From positions 372,001 through 436,000 of the forward strand of contig CANMIS010000001.1 in the NCBI GenBank assembly GCA_947498065.1: a DNA stretch of 64,000 nt. Direction: 5' to 3'. The notes under the pieces are model-generated. The model was given only the letters and a program-made list of their open reading frames with translations. It was not told the origin of the DNA and did not search any database. Position numbers and translations under genes: made by a program. Origin of the DNA: an uncultured Erythrobacter sp. GTDB taxonomy: Bacteria; Pseudomonadota; Alphaproteobacteria; Sphingomonadales; Sphingomonadaceae. Below, piece by piece: positions 52,518 through 61,207 of this stretch (position 1 is the stretch's first letter; each line of letters begins with the position of its first letter).

Positions 52518-54599
52518 TTAGAACCCGATGGTGCCCGCAACGCGTGCACCCACGCTGTTATCACCTGTGTTCCCGCTCACCCCGGCGGAGATGTAGAAGC
52601 TATCGGTGAGCCGCCCGGTGAGCGATCCGGCAAAAGCTTGCTCCCCGCGATAGGTCGATGCCGCGACGGTCAGCGAGATGTTCTTGCCCGGCACGATAGG
52701 CGCACTGCCCATCGCCATGGCCGCTGCGATCCCGCCCGACAGGCTTTCGTTGACGTCTTCGAGACGGAAGCTGAGATCCTGCACCCGTCCCGAGAGCGTA
52801 TCAAACTGGGCGGTAGAGACCTGCGCGACCGCGTTAAGCGCCACGCGAACATTGTCGACCGAGGCGGCTGTGGCGACGCTCTGCCGGCCCAGCGTGCCAT
52901 TGGCGTCCACCGTCACAGCATCGACAGGACCCACCTGCGCCGCCGTGCTGGCATCAATGTCGCCGATCCGTACCGAACTACCCGTCCCGCCCAGCGCAAC
53001 TTGATTGGCCGCCGTCGTCACAGAGTTCGCCCCTAGCGCGGTGGAGCCTGCTTGTCCTGCGTTGGCATTGAAGCCGAGTGCGGTGGAGTTGACGCCTGTT
53101 GCATCAGAGCGCGAGCCAAAGGCGCTGCTTTGCAAAGCTGTCGCCTGCGTTGATTGTCCGGTAGCCACCGCCAGAATACCGCCAGCGTTCGCCCCTTGGC
53201 CAATCGCTGTCGCTGCGGTCTGCTCCGCTCGTGCGGCTGACCCAATCGCAACCGAGGCAAGACCCAAAGCGCCTGCCTGAGAGCCGATAGCGGTTGCCTG
53301 ATTGGAGGCGGTTTGCGCGTTAAAGCCAATCGCCGTTGCCAGAGTATTGGCCACGGTCACACCTTGACCAATCGCGGTCGCCTGCTGACCCGTGGCCCGC
53401 GCACCGTTACCGATAGCGGTGGCTGAAAGCCGCGTGGCTAGCGCATTTGCACCTAAAGCAATCGTCTGATCCGCACTCGCATCAGAAGCCGAACCCAAAG
53501 CCACTGCATCTACCGCAGAAGCAACCGCATTCGCGCCAAGGGCAACTGACGATGCGCCCAAGGCCTGCGCTCTGGCGGCACCGGCAAAGCTGCCGACGCC
53601 CTCCGCGCTCGCTACCAAACCCACGGCCACCGCATCATCCGCGAGCGCCTGGGAAGCAGTACCCAAGGCTACCGTGCCATCGCCGGTTGCGTTGGCACCA
53701 AACGCTCCTGCAAAACTGCCATCGCCGCTGGCGGAGACCTCTCCTCCGATTCCGATGGATTGGATGCCACTTGCCTCGGCGACGTCCCCGATTGCAATGC
53801 TCGATGAATCCGTAGCGGCGGCATTGACACCCAATGCAACCGAGAAACTGCCGCTGGCAAATGCGCCCGCACCCCCGGCAAAGCTGCTGGATCCCCCTGC
53901 ATTTGCACCCCGGCCAAGCGCCACCGCGCTATCGGCCGTCGCTCTTGCAAAATCGCCAATCCCCACGGTGCCATCGGCAGTCGCATCTGCCTGATCCCCG
54001 ATCGCAACCGCACCCTCAGCCAACGCATCTGTAGCGTCGCCAATTGCAACCGCACCACTCGCACGTGCTTCTGCGCTGCGTCCTAAAGCAATTGCACCGA
54101 AAGCGTTCGTTTCATCCTCTTCGGCTGCAGCAATGGCATCCTGACCAATAGCAATTGCGCCATCAGCAAGCGCCCGTGCGCCTATGGTGTTTTCAAGATC
54201 CGTTCCATCCGCACCAATCGCGATGGCTCCGAAACGAGTGGCCTGGGCGCTCGAACCAAGCGCCGTCGTTGCTCGGGCCGAAGCGACAGAATCCGTACCA
54301 ATTGCAGTAGAGTTGGCGCCTGACGCAGTGGAATCGCGGCCAAGGCTGGCGGCATTCGCGTCTGAGGATTCCGCACGTGCGCCGATTGCAGTGGAGCCGG
54401 TGCCGGTTGCAGCTGCATTTACTCCGCAAGCAAGCCGTGTAACGATTGAGCCGCTATCGGCTGCGCCAGTGTCATCGGCAATGCCGTCGCCGTCATTATC
54501 CAGCACACAATCCGCAGCCGATGCAGTGGTGGGTTGGAATGCGAGTGCAGCAATGGTTGCGGTGGCTGCTGCGGTCGAAAGTAGAAATGATGTTTTCAT
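52518..54599 (-). CDS. YadA-type trimeric autotransporter adhesin
   Basis: 694 residues from ATG 54599 (GGGAG upstream). Signal peptide to TTASA (about 28), then 'DCVLDNDGDGIADDTG', a calcium-loop-like patch between two cysteines. Residues about 55-540 are some 30 degenerate head repeats of about 14 residues (xAIGxxAxAxGxxSxA), the YadA left-handed roll. A short neck and coiled coil ('FDTLSGRVQDLSFRLEDVNE') leads to the YadA anchor ending in ARVAGTIGF. It has little stalk. Three chains form one barrel, inserted by Bam. In-frame codons up to 54719 are not coding. The promoter region carries the GTTGTAA array. Confidence 0.93.
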   Translation of the reverse strand: MKTSFLLSTAAATATIAALAFQPTTASAADCVLDNDGDGIADDTGAADSGSIVTRLACGVNAAATGTGSTAIGARAESSDANAASLGRDSTASGANSTAIGTDSVASARATTALGSSAQATRFGAIAIGADGTDLENTIGARALADGAIAIGQDAIAAAEEDETNAFGAIALGRSAEARASGAVAIGDATDALAEGAVAIGDQADATADGTVGIGDFARATADSAVALGRGANAGGSSSFAGGAGAFASGSFSVALGVNAAATDSSSIAIGDVAEASGIQSIGIGGEVSASGDGSFAGAFGANATGDGTVALGTASQALADDAVAVGLVASAEGVGSFAGAARAQALGASSVALGANAVASAVDAVALGSASDASADQTIALGANALATRLSATAIGNGARATGQQATAIGQGVTVANTLATAIGFNAQTASNQATAIGSQAGALGLASVAIGSAARAEQTAATAIGQGANAGGILAVATGQSTQATALQSSAFGSRSDATGVNSTALGFNANAGQAGSTALGANSVTTAANQVALGGTGSSVRIGDIDASTAAQVGPVDAVTVDANGTLGRQSVATAASVDNVRVALNAVAQVSTAQFDTLSGRVQDLSFRLEDVNESLSGGIAAAMAMGSAPIVPGKNISLTVAASTYRGEQAFAGSLTGRLTDSFYISAGVSGNTGDNSVGARVAGTIGF

Positions 54600-54753
54600 G
54601 GGCAATCTCCCTGCCTGAATGTTGTTCACAAAACAGACGAGGCGCTTTGCTGCTCTCTCAAACAGCGGCCCAATGAGGCGTGACCAATTGGAAGGGTCGT
54701 ACGATAACCAATCAGCCACACCTCACCGGCAGGGCACCTCGTCTTCACGACAG

Positions 54754-54850
54754 GTGATGACAGGCGACCGTTGTAATGAGCGTTGTAAAAGTGTTGTAAA
54801 AAGCGTTGTAATTTGCGTTTTCGGCCACTTTTTTTGCGAAAAATGGGCTT
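54754..54850 (-). promoter_or_regulatory. Heptad-repeat promoter of the YadA-like adhesin (copy 2)
   Basis: Four perfect GTTGTAA heptads on the plus strand at 54770, 54782, 54793 and 54805 (steps 12, 11, 12 bp), i.e. TTACAAC in gene direction, all on about one DNA face. GTGATGACAGGCGACC before and GCGTTTT plus T/A tracts after match 721-805, which lacks one 12-bp unit. The block is 155-250 bp upstream of the start, so the leader 54600-54769 is long and otherwise featureless. In gene direction the last heptad is followed by eight bases, GGTCGCCT, then GTCATC, a possible -10, conserved in both copies. Confidence 0.65.
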
Positions 54851-55317
54851 TTTTTGGGTTTTGGCGCGATTTTGGCCGAATTTTCTCTGGCCAATGCGAA
54901 TCACTGCAAGGCCGCGCGAATCATCTGCGACACCTTCAAATTGGGCAAAATGCGGCGCAGGTTTGGACGCTTCGTGAAACCCATCGGTCTGCCATCCAGA
55001 GAGCCCGCAAACGAACACTCCGAATTTTCCTACCAGAGCGGCTTGCGCTAATCCGGTCGCGGCTCTTTTTCATCGTGAGTGTCAGTCAATATCGGCAGCG
55101 TGTTTGCGTCCCACGGGGCATTATTGCGCGTGCTTAGGACACGCCAAATGCGCGCAAATCCCAAAAGTCACAACGTCACGTTGCATTTTGCGCGTAAAGC
55201 TCTGGGAACAAGCGTTTTTGCACAAAAGTCACAGATTCGAAAAACGCAAATGCGTTCCAGCCTCCATTGGGGCGAACAGAAGCTGCGCGGTTGGTTCTCT
55301 GTGAGAGACAAGGCAAG
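54851..55317. other. Intergenic stretch without a supported gene
   Basis: About 470 bp between the heptad promoter and tRNA-Tyr. Short open frames exist on both strands but have no ribosome-binding site, family resemblance or codon pattern. It does contain an 11-bp direct repeat CAAAAGTCACA at 55162 and 55223 and the inverted repeat CAACG-TCA-CGTTG at 55171-55183. Confidence 0.6.
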
Positions 55318-55403
55318 TGGTGGACAGGATAGGATTCGAACCTATGTACGCTTGCGCGGGCAGATTTACAGTCTGCTGCCTTTAACCACTCGGCCACCTG
55401 TCC
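55318..55403 (-). tRNA. tRNA-Tyr (GTA)
   Basis: 86 nt with encoded CCA. Acceptor GGACAGG/CCTGTCC, anticodon loop CTGTAAA on the CAGA/TCTG stem giving GTA, and a long variable arm (CCCGCGCAAGCGTAC region) as in class II tRNAs. T arm GGTTCGAATCC. Confidence 0.95.
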
Positions 55404-55538
55404 ACATACCTTGCGGGAAATTGAGCGTGCCCTTCACGGGCTCGTCATGCCGAGAGGCGCCCCAATGGCGAAGCGGCGCTTGCCTGTCAATGGGGCTGCT
55501 GGCAGGGGAGCAAACTAAGTCAGGAAATAGGAGCCATC

Positions 55539-56330
55539 ATGGCGCGACCAGAACGCAAAAAAGCGCTGCGAGGCAGAGCGGGACGAATGAAGGGCGGACG
55601 CGGATCTGGCCGGGCATCGGCCGGGCAAACGCGCCTGTGGGGGCGGCATCCGGTGGAGGCGGCGCTCAAGAACCCGGAGCGCAAGCATCGCAAGCTGTGG
55701 GCAACGCGCGAGGCGATTGAGGGGTTGGACGGCGAACTGCCAGCGGACTTCCCAGTCGAATATGCCGATGTCAGCGATCTCGCCCGCTTGGTCGCGAAAG
55801 ACGCGCCGCATCAAGGCCTGGTGCTTGAATGCGAGGCGCTGGAGACGGTGTTCATCGACGAGGTTGCGCTGGGCGATCCGGCCAAGCCGATCCTGGTGCT
55901 CGACCAGGTTACGGACCCGCACAATGTCGGTGCGATCCTGCGCTCTGCCGCCGCCTTCGGAGCCGCGGCAATCGTTACCCAAGATCGCCATACGCCGCCC
56001 GAGTCCGGCGTGCTGGCAAAGTCCGCCTCTGGCGCGCTGGAGACGGTGCCATGGGTGCGGGTTGTCAATCTGGCGCGCACGTTGGAAGACCTGGCCGAGG
56101 CAGGCTATTGGCGCATCGGCCTGACCGGTGAAGCGGACGAGGCCTTGGCCGATGCTCTGCCGACCGGGCCGGTGGCGCTGGTGCTGGGCGCAGAAGGCGA
56201 AGGGATGCGCCACAACATCCAAGGGCACTGCGATGCGCTGGCGAAGCTGCCGATCAGCTCAGCAATCGAAAGCCTCAACGTTTCAAACGCCGCGGCAATT
56301 GCGCTATATGCCACAGCGACGCGGGCCTAA
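55539..56330 (+). CDS. rlmB: 23S rRNA (guanosine-2'-O)-methyltransferase RlmB
   Basis: 263 residues, SPOUT methyltransferase of the TrmH/SpoU group: 'LDQVTDPHNVGAILRSAAAF', 'LVLGAEGEGMRH', 'PISSAIESLNVSNAAAIALY' are motifs 1-3. An L30e-like substrate-binding domain lies at about 34-105 after a basic 30-residue tail. RlmB methylates G2251 in the ribosomal P loop. Confidence 0.9.
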   Translation: MARPERKKALRGRAGRMKGGRGSGRASAGQTRLWGRHPVEAALKNPERKHRKLWATREAIEGLDGELPADFPVEYADVSDLARLVAKDAPHQGLVLECEALETVFIDEVALGDPAKPILVLDQVTDPHNVGAILRSAAAFGAAAIVTQDRHTPPESGVLAKSASGALETVPWVRVVNLARTLEDLAEAGYWRIGLTGEADEALADALPTGPVALVLGAEGEGMRHNIQGHCDALAKLPISSAIESLNVSNAAAIALYATATRA

Positions 56331-56358
56331 TCGGCCTTGCAACAGGGAGCACAGACTT

Positions 56359-57264
56359 ATGACTGATCACTCACCGGGCCGCCTGCCCATCCGCGCGAAG
56401 GCCGCTGCAATGCTGGCCGGGCTCTCACTGCTGCTCAGCGCATGCTTCATCACGCCGGGCAAGTTCAGCTCTCAGCTGGAGCTTACCGGAGAGGACAGCT
56501 TCACCTTCACATACGAGGGCGAGATCTTCTTCCTAGGTTTGTCCGACCTGGCGCAAATGGGCGCAGCCGGCGGAGAATTTGAGCCGACGGAATGCTACAA
56601 CGAAGAGGACTATTCGGACCGCGAATGCACCGAAGCAGAGCTGGCTCAGCAACGCGAAGAATGGGAAGCTGGCGCTGAAGCGCGCGCGGCCAAAGCGAAG
56701 AAGGATGCCGAAGAAATGGCGGTCTTCATGGGCGGCATCGATGTGACTGATCCAGAGGCCTCCGAGGAATTGCGGCAATTGCTGCTGCGCCAAAAGGGAT
56801 GGAACCGGGTCGAGGACAAAGGCGACGGGGTGTATGACGTCTCTTACACCGTGTCTGGCAAGCTCTCGCACGACTTCCTGTTCCCAACCATCGAAGGGGT
56901 GCCAACCACCAATCCATTCGTTCAGATCGTGCTGCGCGATGACAATGTTGTTCGTGTGAATGCGCCGGGCTTCTCGGCCCAGAGCGACACCAACCCCATG
57001 GCTGCGATGTTTGGCGGTATGGGCAGCTTGGCAGGATTGGCTGCGCTGGGCGACGAAGGATCCGCTCCCGGCGGCGAGATGCCCAACATCCCCGCAATTG
57101 AAGGCACCTTTGCGATTGTGACTGATGGCCGTATCCTGGCAAATAACACAGATGCAGGCCCGGTCGCGGAAGCCTCCGATGCGTCGGGCACTCAAACGCT
57201 GAAGTGGGACATCACACCGCGCACCAAAGCCGCGCCAACCGCGCTGGTTGATCTATCGCGTTGA
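56359..57264 (+). CDS. Lipoprotein of unknown function
   Basis: 301 residues from ATG 56359 with GGGAG upstream. Signal peptide with lipobox LLSAC (Cys about residue 29). The mature part has an acidic, Glu/Ala-rich helix at about 85-125 ('EAELAQQREEWEAGAEARAA'), two cysteines (ECYNEEDYSDREC), and a Gly/Met-rich segment (MAAMFGGMGSLAGLAALG). 'FTFTYEGEIFFLG' recalls YjeI/LolA-like strands but I find no clear family. It follows rlmB by 28 bp. Confidence 0.75.
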   Translation: MTDHSPGRLPIRAKAAAMLAGLSLLLSACFITPGKFSSQLELTGEDSFTFTYEGEIFFLGLSDLAQMGAAGGEFEPTECYNEEDYSDRECTEAELAQQREEWEAGAEARAAKAKKDAEEMAVFMGGIDVTDPEASEELRQLLLRQKGWNRVEDKGDGVYDVSYTVSGKLSHDFLFPTIEGVPTTNPFVQIVLRDDNVVRVNAPGFSAQSDTNPMAAMFGGMGSLAGLAALGDEGSAPGGEMPNIPAIEGTFAIVTDGRILANNTDAGPVAEASDASGTQTLKWDITPRTKAAPTALVDLSR

Positions 57265-57312
57265 TTGGCGAGGAAGCGCGTTACTGCGTGTTCTCCGCCA
57301 AACCCAATTCGC

Positions 57313-57351
57313 CCAAAAGAAAGGCCCCGCCAGATCGCTCTGGTGGGGCCT
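57313..57351 (-). terminator. Rho-independent terminator of hup
   Basis: 13-bp stem (57322-57334 with 57339-57351, one G-T pair); on the minus strand it is followed by TTCTTTT. It lies about 40 bp after the hup stop and may also slow transcripts from the convergent lipoprotein gene. Confidence 0.8.
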
Positions 57352-57390
57352 AGTCTTGGAATGCGCGGCGATGCGCGCTGAAAAACCGTC

Positions 57391-57663
57391 TTAGTTGACC
57401 GCGTCCTTCAGGCCTTTGCCAGCCTTAAACTTAGGTTGGTTAGAAGCCTTAATGGTCATTGGCTCGCCAGTGCGCGGGTTGCGGCCGGTGGAAGCTTTAC
57501 GCTTTGCGACTGAGAATGTGCCGAAGCCAATCAGGCGCACTTCCTCACCACCAGAAAGCGACTTGGTAATTGCGTCAAAAACGCTCTCAACGGCATTCGA
57601 CGCGTCACTCTTAGAAAGGCCACTGGTTTCGGCAACTGCACTGATCAGATCGTTCTTATTCAT
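57391..57663 (-). CDS. hup: DNA-binding protein HU
   Basis: 90 residues, nucleoid protein that bends DNA. 'LIGFGTFSVAKRKASTGRNP' and 'RTGEPMTIKASNQPKF' form the DNA-gripping arm. GGGGGTTCCC precedes the ATG. Stands alone downstream of lon. Confidence 0.96.
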   Translation of the reverse strand: MNKNDLISAVAETSGLSKSDASNAVESVFDAITKSLSGGEEVRLIGFGTFSVAKRKASTGRNPRTGEPMTIKASNQPKFKAGKGLKDAVN

Positions 57664-57729
57664 TCTGGGAACCCCCTCATTCGCAATTCAAACTGGTTTT
57701 CGGTGAATCGCCTCTCCGAAAGCGCGCAA

Positions 57730-57756
57730 ATGATACCTTTTTGACGCTTCTGTCAA
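57730..57756 (-). promoter_or_regulatory. Candidate promoter of hup
   Basis: Minus-strand TTGACA (57756-57751) and TATCAT (57735-57730), 15-bp spacer, about 70 bp upstream of the ATG. The -35 is half of an inverted repeat TTTGAC-GCTTCT-GTCAAA. Spacing is short, so moderate confidence. Confidence 0.45.
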
Positions 57757-57896
57757 AGGCAAATCGCGCAGAAAAGCGCCATTTTTGGACAAATGTTGGC
57801 CATTTGCGGTGAATCGATGTCCGAATGCGGGAATGCTGCGACGCAGCATTGAAAAACTGTCGCATTTATACAAGTCTGGGCTGACCTAATACTTGG

Positions 57897-60284
57897 TCAG
57901 TGCGCGGTTGCGCCCCCTGTCCCAGCTGGATTCGGTTGGCTCGCCAGATCATCCGCTTCGGTCCATTCGATCGCCTCTGGTTTCTCAATCAGAGCCTGCT
58001 CCAAGACCTGATCAACATGGCTGACCGAAATGATCTCCAGTCCTTCCTTCACATTGTCCGGAATTTCGACCAGATCTTTGACGTTCTCGTCTGGAATGAG
58101 GACCGTTTTGATCCCGCCGCGCAGCGCCGCCAGCAGCTTCTCTTTAAGCCCGCCAATCGGCAGCACACGGCCGCGCAGCGTCACTTCGCCGGTCATCGCG
58201 ACGTCTGGGCGCACGGCGACGCCTGACAGCGTTGAAACGATCGACGTCACCATGCCGATACCGGCGCTTGGGCCATCCTTCGGCACTGCGCCCTCTGGTA
58301 AGTGGATGTGGATGTTCTTACGCTGAAAGATCGACGGCTTGATGCCGTAAACGGGCGCCCTCGCCTTCACAAAGCTGAAGGCAGCGGCGACACTTTCGGT
58401 CATTACTTCGCCCAGCTTACCAGTTGTCTTTACCTCGCCTTTGCCCGGTGTCGTGACGCTTTCAATGGTGAGCAATTCGCCGCCCACACTGGTCCAAGCG
58501 AGACCTGTGACAGCGCCAACCTGAGCCTCGTCTTCAGACATGCCGTGCTTGAATTTGCGCACCCCGGCAAAGTCGCCAAGGTTGTCCGGATTGATGACCA
58601 CGCTGGTGGCGTCTTTCTCGAGGATTTTGCGCAAGCTCTTACGCGCCAAGCGTGCGATCTCGCGCTCCAGCGTCCGCACACCAGCCTCGCGGGTGTAATA
58701 ACGGATCAGATCCCGAAGGCCCGCCTCGGTCAGCTCAAATTCGCCGTCTTTTAGGCCGTGCGCATCGATCTGTTTCGCGATCAAATGGCGCTGAGCAATC
58801 TCAACTTTCTCGTCTTCGGTATAACCTTCGAGACGAATGATCTCCATCCGATCAAGCAGCGGCTGCGGCAGATCGAGCGAGTTTGCCGTGGTAACAAACA
58901 TGATGTCGCTGAGGTCGAGGTCGAGCTCCAGATAGTGATCCTGAAACTTGCCGTTTTGCTCTGGATCAAGAACCTCGAGCAGAGCCGATGCAGGGTCGCC
59001 GCGGAAGTCTTGGCCCAGCTTATCGATCTCATCGAGTAGGAACAGCGGATTGCTGGTCCCGGCCTTCTTCAAATTGTTTACGATCTTGCCCGGCATCGAA
59101 CCAATGTAGGTCCGGCGGTGGCCTCGAATCTCGGCCTCGTCCCGCACACCGCCAAGCGACTGGCGCACAAACTCGCGGCCCGTTGCCTTGGCAATCGATT
59201 TGCCGAGCGACGTCTTACCCACACCGGGGGGCCCGACGAGGCACAGGATTGGCCCCTTCAGCTTGTTGGTGCGCGCCTGCACGGCAAGATATTCGATGAT
59301 CCGATCCTTGACCTTCTCAAGACCGTAGTGATCGGCGTCGAGGATCTCTTGCGCTTTGCCAATGTCTTTCTTGAGCCGAGACTTCTTGCCCCAAGGCAGG
59401 CCGAGCAGCACATCCAGATAGTTGCGAATGACAGTCGCCTCTGCGCTCATCGGCTGCATGGCTTTGAGCTTCTTAAGCTCCGCCTTTGACTTTGTCTTCG
59501 CTTCTTTGGAAAGCTTGGTCTCTTCGATCTTCTCAGTCAGCTCGGCGATCTCATCGACTTCTTCGCCGTCGCTTCCACCCAGCTCGCTTTGGATCGCCTT
59601 AAGCTGCTCGTTGAGATAATATTCGCGCTGAGTTTTTTCCATCTGGCGCTTAACGCGGCCACGGATTTTGCGCTCGACCTGAAGGACCGACAACTCGCCT
59701 TCCATAAAGGCAATCACCAGCTCCAGCCGGCGCAAGGGATCGGCCTCTGTCAGCAGGCCTTGCTTGTCGGAAACCTTGGCATTGATCGCGGCGGCAATCG
59801 TGTCGGCCAAAGTGCCAGCATCATCGACATCGCTCAGATCAATATCAGCATCATCGCCCAGCTTCTTGTTAAGCTTGCTGTATTCGGCAAATTGCTCAGT
59901 CACTTGTCGCATCAGCGCGGTTACTTCGCTACCACTGACGGTTTGTGGTTCCTGCAAGGCCACTTCGGCCAAGACATAATCGCCCTCTTCGCGGAATGCC
60001 TCAAGCTTTGCGCGAGCCGTGCCTTCGACCAGAACGCGAACCGTGCCGTCTGGCAGTTTCAGCAACTGCAATACTTGCGCGACAACGCCGACATCATACA
60101 GGTCATCGCCAGCGGGATCGTCACAGCTTGGATCAAGCTGCGCGAGCAGGAAGATGTCCTTGCTGGCCTCCATGGCCGCCTCAAGCGCAGCGACAGATTT
60201 GTCGCGGCCCACGAACAAGGGCACGACCATGCCTGGGAAGACCACGATGTCGCGCAATGGCAGGAGAGGGAAATGCTGTGTCAT
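57897..60284 (-). CDS. lon: ATP-dependent protease Lon
   Basis: 795 residues from ATG 60284 (MTQHFPLLPLRDIVVFPG). N-terminal substrate domain and coiled coil, AAA+ domain with Walker A 'GPPGVGKTSLGKSIAKATGR', and a C-terminal Ser-Lys protease with 'PKDGPSAGIGMVTS'. It degrades misfolded and regulatory proteins. The track-long start at 60365 lies before a plausible promoter and is not used. Confidence 0.97.
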   Translation of the reverse strand: MTQHFPLLPLRDIVVFPGMVVPLFVGRDKSVAALEAAMEASKDIFLLAQLDPSCDDPAGDDLYDVGVVAQVLQLLKLPDGTVRVLVEGTARAKLEAFREEGDYVLAEVALQEPQTVSGSEVTALMRQVTEQFAEYSKLNKKLGDDADIDLSDVDDAGTLADTIAAAINAKVSDKQGLLTEADPLRRLELVIAFMEGELSVLQVERKIRGRVKRQMEKTQREYYLNEQLKAIQSELGGSDGEEVDEIAELTEKIEETKLSKEAKTKSKAELKKLKAMQPMSAEATVIRNYLDVLLGLPWGKKSRLKKDIGKAQEILDADHYGLEKVKDRIIEYLAVQARTNKLKGPILCLVGPPGVGKTSLGKSIAKATGREFVRQSLGGVRDEAEIRGHRRTYIGSMPGKIVNNLKKAGTSNPLFLLDEIDKLGQDFRGDPASALLEVLDPEQNGKFQDHYLELDLDLSDIMFVTTANSLDLPQPLLDRMEIIRLEGYTEDEKVEIAQRHLIAKQIDAHGLKDGEFELTEAGLRDLIRYYTREAGVRTLEREIARLARKSLRKILEKDATSVVINPDNLGDFAGVRKFKHGMSEDEAQVGAVTGLAWTSVGGELLTIESVTTPGKGEVKTTGKLGEVMTESVAAAFSFVKARAPVYGIKPSIFQRKNIHIHLPEGAVPKDGPSAGIGMVTSIVSTLSGVAVRPDVAMTGEVTLRGRVLPIGGLKEKLLAALRGGIKTVLIPDENVKDLVEIPDNVKEGLEIISVSHVDQVLEQALIEKPEAIEWTEADDLASQPNPAGTGGATAH

Positions 60285-60450
60285 TGAATACCGTTTTTGA
60301 CTTTTGGGGCCGCTGTCGGAGCGGCTGGCTGCTCGGAATATGGGAACGACTAGCCGAGCTCGCAATGCCGCGCACCCTTAAGCTGTGGACCAGCTGAGGG
60401 TTTCCTTAAGCATAGTTCACTATTGTCTCCCGAGACTCAGGGAGGAAACC

Positions 60451-60849
60451 ATGAAATACATTTTGTGGCTCGTAGGCGGTTTTGGTCTGCTTAAACTGGC
60501 GTCCGCAATTTCAGGGATTGGCGATCTGGGCGCCACATCCGCCGAACGCCTGCCATTCTACTTTGTTGCCTTGGTGGCAATTGCCGGATCTTTGTTCTGC
60601 TTTTACAAGACTTTCCGATACGGTATGGATGACATGCGCTTTGGAGGTTCTGCTAAGCAAGACACTCCAAAGGTCGAGAGCAAAAAGGCTATCCCCGCCA
60701 AAAAGAAAGTCGAAGCCGAAGCGGACACGGGTTTCGATGTTGATGGAGCTTTTGAACGCTACATGAGCACTCGCAAAGCTGAACCAGCTGCAGAAAGCAG
60801 TGAAAACAGCCCTCCGCCCGTCCGCACATTTGGTCGAAAGACCAGCTGA
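60451..60849 (+). CDS. Small membrane protein with charged tail, unknown
   Basis: 132 residues with GGAGG 8 bp before the ATG. Two hydrophobic helices (about 3-22 and 38-56), then a Lys/Glu/Ala-rich cytosolic tail ('KKAIPAKKKVEAEADTGFDV', 'FERYMSTRKAEPAAESSENS'). Composition is less GC-rich than its neighbours. No family recognised. It lies divergent from lon and convergent with ybaB (10 bp gap). Confidence 0.65.
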   Translation: MKYILWLVGGFGLLKLASAISGIGDLGATSAERLPFYFVALVAIAGSLFCFYKTFRYGMDDMRFGGSAKQDTPKVESKKAIPAKKKVEAEADTGFDVDGAFERYMSTRKAEPAAESSENSPPPVRTFGRKTS

Positions 60850-60858
60850 CACCTAGTT

Positions 60859-61200
60859 TTACCCCATACCGGGCAGGTTAAAGCCCTCTGGCAAGCCCAT
60901 GCCGCCTTGCATCTGCTTCATTTCTTCAGCGGAAACACGGTCAGCCTTGTCGCGGGCATCGTTAAAAGCAGCCGTCACAAGGTCTTCGACCATATGCTTT
61001 TCTTCCAGTTTCATCAGGCTGTCGTCGATCTCAACCTTCAAGATGCGGCCCTTTGCTGTGGCCCGCACTTTGACCAGGCCACCGCCAGCCTGCCCCTCAA
61101 CCTCCATGCCGTCCAATTTGGCCTGCATGTCGTTCATTTGAGTTTGGATCGTCTCTGCGGCCTTTTGAGCGGCCTGCATCATTTCTTCCATCGATTTCAT
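60859..61200 (-). CDS. ybaB: YbaB/EbfC nucleoid-associated protein
   Basis: 113 residues, alpha-beta-alpha dimer fold that binds DNA: 'KAAETIQTQMNDMQAKLDGM' and 'VKVRATAKGRILKVEIDDSL' and 'EDLVTAAFNDA'. Classical partner of dnaX, 7 bp downstream of it. Confidence 0.93.
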   Translation of the reverse strand: MKSMEEMMQAAQKAAETIQTQMNDMQAKLDGMEVEGQAGGGLVKVRATAKGRILKVEIDDSLMKLEEKHMVEDLVTAAFNDARDKADRVSAEEMKQMQGGMGLPEGFNLPGMG

Positions 61201-61207
61201 AGCTTCA

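Noticed and set aside
52900..54420. Highly periodic DNA as a satellite or phage-type repeat array
   Set aside because: The periodicity is that of the YadA head repeats in a continuous reading frame; the DNA itself is degenerate.
54770..54811. GTTGTAA repeats as a CRISPR array
   Set aside because: Repeat units are 7 bp with 4-5-bp gaps; CRISPR needs repeats of about 24-40 bp with unique spacers of similar size, and no cas genes are present.
54619..55137. Open frames on both strands between the adhesin and tRNA-Tyr as genes
   Set aside because: They run through the heptad promoter and A/T tracts, lack start signals and resemble no family.
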